From positions 3,658,001 through 3,722,000 of the forward strand of contig OZ245789.1 of NCBI GenBank assembly GCA_965228045.1: DNA of 64,000 bases, read 5' to 3'. Each line of letters opens with the position of its first letter. Position 1 is the stretch's first letter. This document shows positions 34,179 to 42,415 of this stretch, one piece after another. Source of the stretch: JANQEU01 sp965228045. Its GTDB lineage: Bacteria; Bacteroidota; Bacteroidia; Cytophagales; Cyclobacteriaceae. The notes beneath the pieces are model-generated. The model did not search any database and was not told where the DNA came from. It saw only the letters and a program-made list of their open reading frames with translations. Made by a program: the position numbers and the translations under genes.

Positions 34179-35615
34179 ATGATGAGATTGAGGACGTTTC
34201 CCCTACTTTTTGTACTGATATTATCTGCATTTATGGCGGATGCCCAAATCCAATCCACGGATTCGCTTGATGACTTCACCATCGACAAGATTTATATCAT
34301 TGGGAACAGAAAAACACACAAATCGATAATTCTCCGGGAGCTTGGGTTTGAGGAAGGAGGAACGTATCTCAAGACCGATGTACCCCAAATGATCGAGGAT
34401 GCCAATATGCGTGTCTATAACACTAACCTATTTAACAAGGTTGATGTTCAGTTTTTGAACAAATCCGATTCTACTTCAGATGTCATGGTAAGTCTGGATG
34501 AAAGATGGTATTTCTATCCGGCACCTATCTTCAGAATCGAGGACAGAAATTTCATGGACTGGCTGGTCAACAGGTCCGGCGGTACCAGTCGATTGAATGT
34601 CGGTGGAAAATTGGATCAGTTCAATTTTAGAGGAAGAAATGAGCAACTGCGATTTTTAAGCGAGCTGGGTTTTGATAAAGGTCAGGTCATTCGCCAACGG
34701 CATATATTGAATTATGTCATCCCCTACATTGAGAAAACCCAAAGGAATGGGCTCATTTTTGATTTTGCGTACACTGAGCAGGAAGATATCGCCTACCAGA
34801 CAACTGACCACATTCCCACACTGCTCAAGGACAGGGAAATAAACAGGATCGCTTTTAATTCACAGGTGACGCATTCATTCCGCCCGAATTATTATTCCAC
34901 GCATTACACTTCAATTGGCTTTAAAACGACGAGCATTACGGACACAGTGGCGATTCTGAATCCCAATTATCTTGGTGACAGTCGGAAGCATCAAAAAGCC
35001 TTTAGATTAAAATATCAATTCATCAACGACAGAAGAAATAACCGGAATTTTCCAACACAAGGGTATTACTTCAACGCTTATGCCAAACAGAATGGACTTG
35101 GCATTTTTGATGATCTGAGCATTTTTTCAATGCAGGCAATTTATTCTCGTTATCGGGAATTAGGCAAGGGTTGGTACCTGGCCAATGGATTGATTGGATT
35201 TGCGTCGTTTCCACAAAATCAGCCATATTTCAACTATTCCGGCATAGGTTACGACGATATTTTTATGCGAGGTTTTGAATTGGTTGTGGTAGAAGGCCCC
35301 AACTTCATCCTTTCCAAAAACTCGCTTAGAAAACTTCTGTTTAAGACAAAGGGAGATATTAGTAACATTATCCCTATTGATCAGTTTGACGATGCCAAGC
35401 TGGAGCTTTATGCCAAATTTTTCGTTGATGGAGGTTTTGTGGAAAATTATCCAAGATATGAGATTAGCAATCGACTTTCGGATACGTACCTGTACAGCGT
35501 GGGCTTGGGCATTGACATGGTGACAATGTACGATCTTGTAATACGATTTGAATACTCCTACAACTCGGCGGAGGAGTTGAATTTTGCATTGAACATCAAG
35601 GCGGATATACAATAA
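34179..35615 (+). CDS. BamA/TamA-family outer-membrane protein with POTRA segment
   Basis: About 478 aa from the ATG at 34179. Upstream in-frame starts at 34125 (TTG) and 34143 exist, but MMRLRTFPLLFVLILSAFMADAQ is a good signal peptide with cleavage after ADA. The mature N-terminus has one POTRA-like domain (KIYIIGNRKTHKSIILRELGF, then LFNKVDVQF). The remaining 350 residues are alternating beta segments ending in an aromatic-rich strand. It is a two-part Omp85 protein, smaller than BamA (five POTRA). Function in assembly or export is presumed from the fold only. A strong hairpin follows its stop. Confidence 0.82.
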   Translation: MMRLRTFPLLFVLILSAFMADAQIQSTDSLDDFTIDKIYIIGNRKTHKSIILRELGFEEGGTYLKTDVPQMIEDANMRVYNTNLFNKVDVQFLNKSDSTSDVMVSLDERWYFYPAPIFRIEDRNFMDWLVNRSGGTSRLNVGGKLDQFNFRGRNEQLRFLSELGFDKGQVIRQRHILNYVIPYIEKTQRNGLIFDFAYTEQEDIAYQTTDHIPTLLKDREINRIAFNSQVTHSFRPNYYSTHYTSIGFKTTSITDTVAILNPNYLGDSRKHQKAFRLKYQFINDRRNNRNFPTQGYYFNAYAKQNGLGIFDDLSIFSMQAIYSRYRELGKGWYLANGLIGFASFPQNQPYFNYSGIGYDDIFMRGFELVVVEGPNFILSKNSLRKLLFKTKGDISNIIPIDQFDDAKLELYAKFFVDGGFVENYPRYEISNRLSDTYLYSVGLGIDMVTMYDLVIRFEYSYNSAEELNFALNIKADIQ

Positions 35616-35616
35616 A

Positions 35617-35643
35617 TGTCACCGGGATCTTATCCCGGTGACA
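35617..35643. terminator. Bidirectional hairpin terminator between convergent genes
   Basis: A perfect stem runs from 35617-35628 to 35632-35643 (arm TGTCACCGGGAT), 12 bp with a 3-nt loop. It lies between the BamA-like stop (35615) and the M4 protease stop (35649). There is no strong T-tract on either strand, so it may be a factor-assisted terminator or a 3'-end stabiliser. Confidence 0.7.
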
Positions 35644-36510
35644 TCATCTTAATTCCCGGATCTATTCAAAATTATCTTTCTTACGAGTTCGGTTTCACCG
35701 TTTATTTTGAGGACATAAACGCCATCTTTCATTTCCCTGGGAATACTAAGACTTAACTCATTGCCTTCTATTGGCTTGGAGAGTATCAGTTTACCATTTA
35801 AATCAAATATCGATATCCGCTTCAGGTCTTCCCTGCTTAACCGAATCGTCATATTATCCCTGACAGGATTAGGAAACAATAAAATGTCCGTATCTAATTC
35901 ATTCAGGAAAGGAATCCCGTCTCCCTCAGATACAGGGGGATCACCGGGGTTAGGTGTCCTGCCACCACCTGGAGTTCTTACAGAAACACTCAATGTCTCA
36001 GCCCCTCCACTCCCACAGACATTAACACCTTTAAATTGAATCAGGCCATTGTTCGGACCTACAAGGGCGGTAAGATGACGAACATCTCCGCCATCAATGA
36101 TACCCCAGCGATCAGGTGACGGATAAGCAAAGACGGGATCATCGAAAGGGAATGGTAAAAGCCATTGATAAGACGATGCTCCCTCGACTTCCGAACCGCT
36201 GTAATTTACAATCGCTCCGTATGGGACACTGGTTGACCCAAAAATGTCATCAGAGGGAAAAGCTGGCTTTCCAACCCAAACCTCCTTCACAATCTGCTGA
36301 CCGGCATAAGTTGCCGTAATTGTACCAATTCCTCTAAAGCCAGGATCAGAAGCAACTACCGTTACCTGATCGTTATTAGAGGACACTATGGACAAATTAG
36401 GTGATACCCCCCAGTTTACGGTAGACTCAAACGGGTGAAATTTTGTGATTTCAATTGTAGCATTTGAATTGAAACAGGCAAAATCATCTCCATCCAAATG
36501 ACCAAAAATC
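35639..36510. repeat. 872-bp near-identical block, left copy
   Basis: This block matches 38355-39226 without gaps (offset 2716 bp). By hand count about 26 positions differ, of which only one lies in the last 335 bp. It covers the Ig-like region, the T9SS sorting domain and the stop of protease copy 1 plus about 10 bp beyond. Confidence 0.9.
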
Positions 36511-37490
36511 GGTTCCCCAACACCGACGGCATACCATGCATTAGCAACTGTTATGGATTCTAACGAATTCTCTCCGAATATATCATCCGAAGCATCTATG
36601 GCATAGGTTCTTGCATCAAAATAATCCATCCCAGGATGAAAGTATTGACTTTGAGCTCTATAAAGAATTTTTGCAGCATTTATTATTCCAATTCCGTCCT
36701 CAATGTTGAAAAGGTCGCCATTGTCGTTACTGCCTCCTCCTCCACCATCTCCTTCACTTAATAGATAAAACCAATGACTAATAATAGTACTGTTCGTATG
36801 TGTGTTTGATGCGTCCCAAAATGTTCCTAAATAGGTATCTGGATTACCAGATACATTTGGAGCTTGTAAGTTCCTATCTGGCCCGTCTGATTCCTCACCA
36901 AAAATGTAAATTGCCTTCTCCGGAGCGGCAAAGGCCGTGACACAAGCAGCCCATATATCACTCAGACCTTCTTCCATGGGTCCTTGATCTCCGCTATTAC
37001 CCAATTGGGAAGTAAATGATTCGAAACCATGGGCAATTTCATGTGCAACAACATCAAAACTTGCTGCTGGGTTATCACCAGTACCAGGGCCACAAATAAC
37101 CCTGTCAGCCCAGATTGCATTGTTATTACCCAATTCACCCATCGATGCGTTGGCATATATGGAAATAGGGAAACCAGTACCATCGATACCATTTCTTCCG
37201 TGTACCTCTAAAAAGTAGTCGTGATACATCATTGCAGCCCAATGTGCATCGAATAGAATATTATCCTTCCGTGAATTATCATATTCTTCCGCAGTCCAAT
37301 TGTTATCCAGATCCCAAAGATCAAATCCCAAGTCAGGTCGATTTACGGGTGCCAAATCCATTTGATAGGTATGAATACCTTGCCCCCTAGTTTGATCTAG
37401 TAGACGAAATTTACCAAGCAAAAACTTAGTCTCAATTTCTCTTGTCCCACTATTTCGGGTGTCCGCTGTACCTTCAGAAGAATCTATCAA
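35649..37490 (-). pseudogene. M4 metalloprotease copy 1, catalytic and C-terminal part (separated by frameshift)
   Basis: This 613-aa open frame is the distal part of a thermolysin-family (M4) protease. It has HEIAH with the downstream Glu in EEGLSDIWAACV, and the catalytic-His segment HTNSTIISHWFYLL. Then come an Ig-like/PKD-like region and a T9SS type A sorting domain beginning LFPNPVRDNMT. The frame continues upstream of the listed Met (YVKANSGD then IDSSEGTADTRN), matching the intact neighbour. The N-terminal propeptide is in a different frame (37505-38146). The 3' 862 bp is nearly identical to copy 2. Unless the frameshift is an error, no full-length secreted enzyme can be made. Confidence 0.85.
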
Positions 37491-37504
37491 TGATTCGCGA
37501 GAGA

Positions 37505-38146
37505 TTATATCACCGGAATTTGCCTTAACATAAATAACATTGGCTCAATGGAAAACACTTCAAAGCGAAAAGCGAGAACAGGTTCATAATTTTTACCTGT
37601 CCCGTTCATATTCGCAATTACCAACTCTCCAACAGGAAAGTATGTTGCATCCGGGTCATTTTTAATATGTTTAATTTCATCTTCAAAATACTCATTTTGC
37701 CAGACATACTCCGTTGCGTTTAAATAATTCAAAACCTTATTAAGAGCATCTTGCTCGGATATGGGAGTATCTAATTCAAAGTTTTCAAAATCAACTTTTT
37801 GACCTCTCATTCGCCATACCACACCATTTTTGGAAGTTATATTGTAATAAGAGTTTTCAACTTTAACTCCCTTGTAATATTGTTGCAATTGCTCTGTGAC
37901 AATTCCAAATTCGTCTTCTTCTCTTGACCGAATGGGTCTAAGTTCATGATGTTTCGGTAGTACTTCATTTTCAATTAAGAAGGAATTAATGGAGAATAAG
38001 TCATTCCGAACATTTGGTTTCGTAAGTCGAAGACTTTTGTTTGGTTGTTTACTTTTTTGACTCAAGTGATTTGATCCCAAATCTTGACCTTCAATAAATT
38101 GAGATCGAATAATTAAGAAACTTAGTAGTAGTAGAAATTTTCTCAT
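37505..38146 (-). pseudogene. M4 metalloprotease copy 1, N-terminal signal and propeptide fragment
   Basis: This 213-aa frame has a signal peptide (MRKFLLLLSFLIIRSQFIEGQ) and an FTP/PepSY-type propeptide: FGIVTEQLQQYYKGVKVENSYYNI, then VLAFRFEVFSIEP. It then shifts frame at about 37541-37550 and stops at 37505. In the next frame the expected YVKANSGD continues into the catalytic fragment. Compared with copy 2 (FAVSPFIRKDYYVQANTGE) about three codons plus one base are missing, so a 10-bp deletion is the simplest explanation, and there is no homopolymer at the site. Confidence 0.8.
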
Positions 38147-38169
38147 AGCTAGAATTAATTTGATTCATT

Positions 38170-38226
38170 TAAACCTAGTAATAATAGGAATAGGTTTAGT
38201 GAAAAGGGCGACTACAAATCGTCTAC
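38170..38226 (-). promoter_or_regulatory. Candidate promoter and upstream element of M4 protease copy 1
   Basis: On the minus strand, GTAGACGATTTGTAGTCGCC (38226-38207) is followed after 29 bp by TAGGTTTA (38177-38170), one mismatch from TAnnTTTG, then 23 bp to the ATG. The same order and the same 29-bp spacing recur before copy 2. No -33 TTTG is found at the usual distance, which suits an activator-dependent promoter. The element is an imperfect direct repeat (GTAGAC/GTAGTC) with an 11-bp period. Confidence 0.5.
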
Positions 38227-38354
38227 ACCTGAAACACAATAGTCTTTCTAATTACGGTCTCACTTACAGGTTTCGATTGATCTTAATATAATAGAAAGGT
38301 CAATAGTGCTATACATGGGAATCTTTTATGTTAGCGCACGGAATCTTGTCGCGA

Positions 38355-39226
38355 TGACATCATCTTAATTCCCGGATCTATTCAGAATTATCTTTCTTAC
38401 GAGTTCGGTTTCACCGTTTATTTTGAGGACATAAACGCCATCTTTCATTTCCCTGGGAATACTAAGACTTAACTCATTGCCTTCTATTGGCTTGGAGAGC
38501 ATCAGTTTACCATTTAAATCAAATATCGATATCCGCTTCAGGTCTTCCCTGCTTAACCGAATCGTCATATTATCCCTGACAGGATTAGGAAACAATAAAA
38601 TGTCCGTATCTAATTCATCCAGAAAAGGAATCCCGTCTCCCTCAGATACAGGGGGGTCACCGGGGTTAGGTGTCCTGCCACCACCTGGGGTTCTTATCGA
38701 AACACTCAACGTCTCAGCCCCTCCACTCCCACAGACATTAACACCTTTAAATTGAATCAGGCCATTGTTCGGACCTGCCAGGGCAGTGAGATGACGACCA
38801 TCTCCACCATCGATGATACCCCAACGATAAGGTGACGGATAGGCAAAAACAGGATCATCAAAAGGAAATGGTAAAAGCCACTGATAAGAGGATGCTCCCT
38901 CGACTTCCGAACCGCTGTAATTTACAATCGCTCCGTATGGGACACTGGTTGACCCAAAAATGCCATCAGAGGGAAAAGCTGGCTTTCCAACCCAAACCTC
39001 CTTCACAATCTGCTGACCGGCATAAGTTGCCGTAATTGTACCAATTCCTCTAAAGCCAGGATCAGAAGCAACTACCGTTACCTGATCGTTATTAGAGGAC
39101 ACTATGGACAAATTAGGTGATACCCCCCAGTTTACGGTAGACTCAAACGGGTGAAATTTTGTGATTTCAATTGTAGCATTTGAATTGAAACAGGCAAAAT
39201 CATCTCCATCCAAATGACCAAAAATC
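38355..39226. repeat. 872-bp near-identical block, right copy
   Basis: Right-hand partner of 35639-36510. Identity breaks abruptly after the codons for IFGHLDGDDFACF at one end and about 10 bp past the stop at the other, so the exchange unit covers only the C-terminal module. Confidence 0.9.
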
Positions 39227-40842
39227 AGTTCCCCCAGGCCGACACCATACCAGGCATTGTTAACCATTGCATATTCTCTCGAATCCTCACCATAAAGATC
39301 ATCTGCCGCTTCCAGAGTGAATAGACGGGCCTGGGGGAAAGTAGTAGTTGGAGTAAAGTATTCAGTTTGTGCATGATACAAAATCTTAGCGGCCTTCTGA
39401 ATCCCAATTCCATCCTGAAGACGAAATCCATTTCCTAAATCATTTACTCTAAGGCCAAAACTCGTCCCCTCTGAAAGCAAATAAAACCATAAGCTCATTA
39501 CAGTGCTATTAGTATGTAGTGGAACATAGTCCTCTTCCCAGAATATTCCAGCTTCATATGTGTTTGGGCTTGGAACTCCTGAAGACGCAGGACTATTAAA
39601 ATCCCTCAATGCTAAAAATGGTGCATTCTCACCTTGAACGTAAACTGGCTGCTCCGGAGCCGCAAATTCAGTAACGCACGCGCCCCATATGTCTGACAGG
39701 GCCTCGCCAATCGAACCTGGTTCCCCGGAAGAGAGCAGATTGCTTGTGTAATCATCCAAGCCATGTGCAAATTCATGTACGACCACATCCAAAGTAGCCC
39801 AGGGCATGATGTCGTCTTTCCCAAATGACGCAAAAGATCCATTCCATACCGCAGTGGGTATCACAGGATCATTAACGTATGAAATCAAGCTTCTTCCTGA
39901 TCCATCTATGCTATTTCTTCCGTGAATTTGAAGGAAATAATCATAAAACATCATTGAGGCCCAATGGGCCTCCAATAGGATATTATCATTATCCGCATTG
40001 TTGAATTCTGCTGCCCTCCAATTATTGTCATTATCTGTAAGATCTGTGGGGGTACCGGTAGAGACATCATATGTAATTATTCCGGATCCTCTTGAATAAT
40101 CACGTAATCTAAAACCACCCGGAATTTGGTCTGTATCTATTTCTCTTAAACCCAGATTTCGTGTTTCAGCTGTCCCAGAACTATGGCTTAAAGTATTATT
40201 TTCGAAGATGACCTCTCCAGTATTAGCTTGAACATAATAGTCTTTTCTAATAAATGGGCTAACCGCAAAAACATCAAATTTATAACAGAGGACGGGGTCC
40301 GGACTTTCATGGAATAGGTTCTTATCAAAGATGACCAATTCGCCCTTAGGATAGAAGGTGGCAATATCATTTTGCTCCAGTGATTTAATAACTTCTTGGT
40401 ATTGCGGACTATTCCATGCATAGTTTTCAGCGCCTATATACTCTAACAAAGTATTCAATGCTTCATTTTCCGAAAGTTTTGGATGAATATTGAAATCCGA
40501 TATCTGAAGAGAATTACCTGATATCTTCGTCAGTTTTTCACTTCGATAGTGGGCATTAAGGATTCCAAATTCGACTTTAATGCCTTGATGAAATTGCTGA
40601 ATACGTAAAGATTCACCAAATTCAGTTCTATCTTCAATGGTTATGAAGTCGGATTTCTCATTTGCACCGAGAAGTTCCTTAAGGAAAGGTCTCAATTGAT
40701 CAGTGCCTTTGGTAATACCTGAACTTCTAACATTGAGAACCCTTGGAAATTCCGTGTCCAATTGGTTTTCTTTAAATGCTATTTGACAAATTGTCGATTG
40801 ACAAATTGCTACAGCTAAAAATGAAAGTGAAATTTTTCTCAT
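38365..40842 (-). CDS. Secreted M4-family metalloprotease with T9SS C-terminal sorting domain
   Basis: This 825-aa protein has a signal peptide (MRKISLSFLAVAICQSTICQ) and an FTP/PepSY propeptide to about residue 215. The M4 catalytic domain has HEFAH near 355, the zinc Glu in GEALSDIWGACV and the catalytic His in HTNSTVMSLWFYLL. An Ig-like region and a type A sorting domain (LFPNPVRDNMT to the end) follow. It would be exported by Sec, moved across the outer membrane by T9SS, and anchored or released after removal of the sorting domain. It is intact, unlike its tandem paralogue downstream. The region from IFGHLDGDDFACF onward is nearly identical to that paralogue. Confidence 0.92.
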   Translation of the reverse strand: MRKISLSFLAVAICQSTICQIAFKENQLDTEFPRVLNVRSSGITKGTDQLRPFLKELLGANEKSDFITIEDRTEFGESLRIQQFHQGIKVEFGILNAHYRSEKLTKISGNSLQISDFNIHPKLSENEALNTLLEYIGAENYAWNSPQYQEVIKSLEQNDIATFYPKGELVIFDKNLFHESPDPVLCYKFDVFAVSPFIRKDYYVQANTGEVIFENNTLSHSSGTAETRNLGLREIDTDQIPGGFRLRDYSRGSGIITYDVSTGTPTDLTDNDNNWRAAEFNNADNDNILLEAHWASMMFYDYFLQIHGRNSIDGSGRSLISYVNDPVIPTAVWNGSFASFGKDDIMPWATLDVVVHEFAHGLDDYTSNLLSSGEPGSIGEALSDIWGACVTEFAAPEQPVYVQGENAPFLALRDFNSPASSGVPSPNTYEAGIFWEEDYVPLHTNSTVMSLWFYLLSEGTSFGLRVNDLGNGFRLQDGIGIQKAAKILYHAQTEYFTPTTTFPQARLFTLEAADDLYGEDSREYAMVNNAWYGVGLGELIFGHLDGDDFACFNSNATIEITKFHPFESTVNWGVSPNLSIVSSNNDQVTVVASDPGFRGIGTITATYAGQQIVKEVWVGKPAFPSDGIFGSTSVPYGAIVNYSGSEVEGASSYQWLLPFPFDDPVFAYPSPYRWGIIDGGDGRHLTALAGPNNGLIQFKGVNVCGSGGAETLSVSIRTPGGGRTPNPGDPPVSEGDGIPFLDELDTDILLFPNPVRDNMTIRLSREDLKRISIFDLNGKLMLSKPIEGNELSLSIPREMKDGVYVLKINGETELVRKIILNRSGN

Positions 40843-40867
40843 AGCTAGTTTAATTTTGATGATGAAC

Positions 40868-40924
40868 TAAATCTAGCTATTGCAACAAGTCAAATGATCT
40901 TTTAGGCGACTACAATTTGTCTAC
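40868..40924 (-). promoter_or_regulatory. Candidate promoter and upstream element of M4 protease copy 2
   Basis: On the minus strand, GTAGACAAATTGTAGTCGCC (40924-40905) lies 29 bp before TAGATTTA (40875-40868), which is 25 bp before the ATG. The intervening 29 bp is unlike that of copy 1, so the two conserved blocks stand out. The four bases AGCT before ATG are also shared. Confidence 0.5.
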
Positions 40925-40932
40925 TGAAAAAT

Positions 40933-41556
40933 CTAATACTCCTTCCAGACCCTCTTTTTTCCTCTTTTACTGAATTCATACCAGGTTCCTACTTCAGTCC
41001 CGGCTTCATACTGACCTTCGAAGGTCTGATTTCCATTTTCATCAAACCATTTCCAGGTTCCGGATTCTTTTCCCTCCTCAAAGTGCCCCTCTTGCCAGAT
41101 GATCCCGTTTTCATGATAAAAAAACCAGTCTCCCTCTGGCAAGCCATCAACATATTTGCCTTCTCGCTTCAATTTTCCGTTGTCATAAAAGAACTTCCAC
41201 TCTCCCTCATACAGCCCTTTTCGAAAAACCCCCCTTTTCTCCAACTGCCCGTTTTGATAATAAGAAAATGAAGAATCCCCCGGCAAACCATCTACCCAGA
41301 TTTCCCTGGTCTGAAGATCACCATCAGGAAAAAAGTAAACCTGTTCACCGTCCAACTCTCCATTGCTAAAATTTAACCTTGCACTTTCCTCTCCGGAAGG
41401 ATAATAATACGTCCAATTGCCATTTCGCACTCCGTCCAGGCTGACACCTGTGGCCTTTATCTTTCCATTGTCATAGAAAATGGTGTCTTGTGCCTGTGCA
41501 TTTATGACCGCGATGACCGCAAATACCAATATGTGACCGATCCTGCAGGAATTCAT
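40933..41556 (-). CDS. Secreted MORN-repeat (YwqK-like) protein
   Basis: This 207-aa protein has a signal peptide (MNSCRIGHILVFAVIAVINAQAQ). About seven to eight 23-residue MORN/YwqK-type repeats follow, each of the form YxxGxLxxxGxxxxGxxxGxWxxF, for example FYDNGKLKREGKYVDGLPEG. The name YwqK antitoxin used in databases is not supported by context. Such repeats in Bacteroidota are usually periplasmic or surface proteins of unknown role. It ends 90 bp upstream of protease copy 2 on the same strand and is divergent, by 49 bp, from the PorV-like gene. Confidence 0.85.
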   Translation of the reverse strand: MNSCRIGHILVFAVIAVINAQAQDTIFYDNGKIKATGVSLDGVRNGNWTYYYPSGEESARLNFSNGELDGEQVYFFPDGDLQTREIWVDGLPGDSSFSYYQNGQLEKRGVFRKGLYEGEWKFFYDNGKLKREGKYVDGLPEGDWFFYHENGIIWQEGHFEEGKESGTWKWFDENGNQTFEGQYEAGTEVGTWYEFSKRGKKRVWKEY

Positions 41557-41605
41557 TTACTGTAAAGTTATTGGGAATATTCTACGAAAAAACTAGTTTA
41601 GGATT

Positions 41606-42415
41606 ATGAACCGCTATGTTTTAATATGCTGGGCATTTGCCTCAGCGTCAGGATACTGCTATGGACAAAATCCTGATTTTTCACTTGGTGCCCGTAGTTC
41701 GGCCCTGTCCGGGACAAACGTCACACTTGCAGATGGTTGGAGTTTGGTGAACAATGTGGCAGGAATGGCTGAATCCGAGATTACAACCGGGCGTCTCACT
41801 TACAGAGACCGGTACGGCATATTATCACTGCAGACTTTAGGATTAGTTATCCAGCATCCCGTCTCCCTTTCCACCGTGGGTATTGGTCTGTACAGGTATG
41901 GAGATCCGGTTTTCAACCAACAAAAACTCAGTATTGGCGCTGCTAATAAAATTGGTTTCATAAGTCTCGGACTATCCGGGAGCATATTGCAGTATTCCTT
42001 TGAGGGGGTTGGCACTAAGAGTGTTGTGGTGATGGAATTTGGAGGTATGATCGATCTGATACCAAAGGTGACCATTGGCGCCCACGTCTTCAACTTCAAC
42101 CTGGCCCGGATCCAGTCCCTTGAGCCTGTCCCCGTAATTATGAAAATCGGTGCCGCATACGAGGTCACATCAGAATTAGACTTTTTTACAGAAGTCAATC
42201 AAATATTGAATTACGATCCAATCTTTTCCTTCGGTTTTGAATACATGCTTGTCAATTGGATGGTACTGAGAACAGGGGTCAGAACAACTCCTTTTTCGGG
42301 AAGCGCCGGACTTGGATTCAACCATAAAGGATTTCTGTTGGATTATAGCTTTTCTAATCGCCAAATACTTGGAAATATTCATGAAATCACGCTCGGGTAT
42401 GACTTATATAGATGA
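41606..42415 (+). CDS. PorV/PorQ-like outer-membrane protein (FadL-type barrel)
   Basis: This 269-aa protein has a signal peptide ending near YCYGQ. The mature start FSLGARSSALSGTNVTLADGW is the usual opening of the PorV/PorQ group, followed by alternating amphipathic strands and a C-terminal EITLGYDLYR strand. PorV carries T9SS cargo to the attachment complex; PorQ is a related shuttle protein. This one is shorter than PorV and its role is unknown. Its stop overlaps the start of the HhH-barrel gene by four bases (ATGA), so the two products are probably made together and may form a complex. Confidence 0.78.
   Translation: MNRYVLICWAFASASGYCYGQNPDFSLGARSSALSGTNVTLADGWSLVNNVAGMAESEITTGRLTYRDRYGILSLQTLGLVIQHPVSLSTVGIGLYRYGDPVFNQQKLSIGAANKIGFISLGLSGSILQYSFEGVGTKSVVVMEFGGMIDLIPKVTIGAHVFNFNLARIQSLEPVPVIMKIGAAYEVTSELDFFTEVNQILNYDPIFSFGFEYMLVNWMVLRTGVRTTPFSGSAGLGFNHKGFLLDYSFSNRQILGNIHEITLGYDLYR

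Noticed and set aside
35639..39226. Transposon or insertion sequence as cause of the 872-bp repeat
   Set aside because: No transposase, no terminal inverted repeats and no target duplications; the block is entirely the 3' part of two homologous genes.
40933..41556. Reading the YwqK/MORN protein as an antitoxin
   Set aside because: It has a signal peptide and no toxin partner; the antitoxin name comes only from database labels for the repeat.
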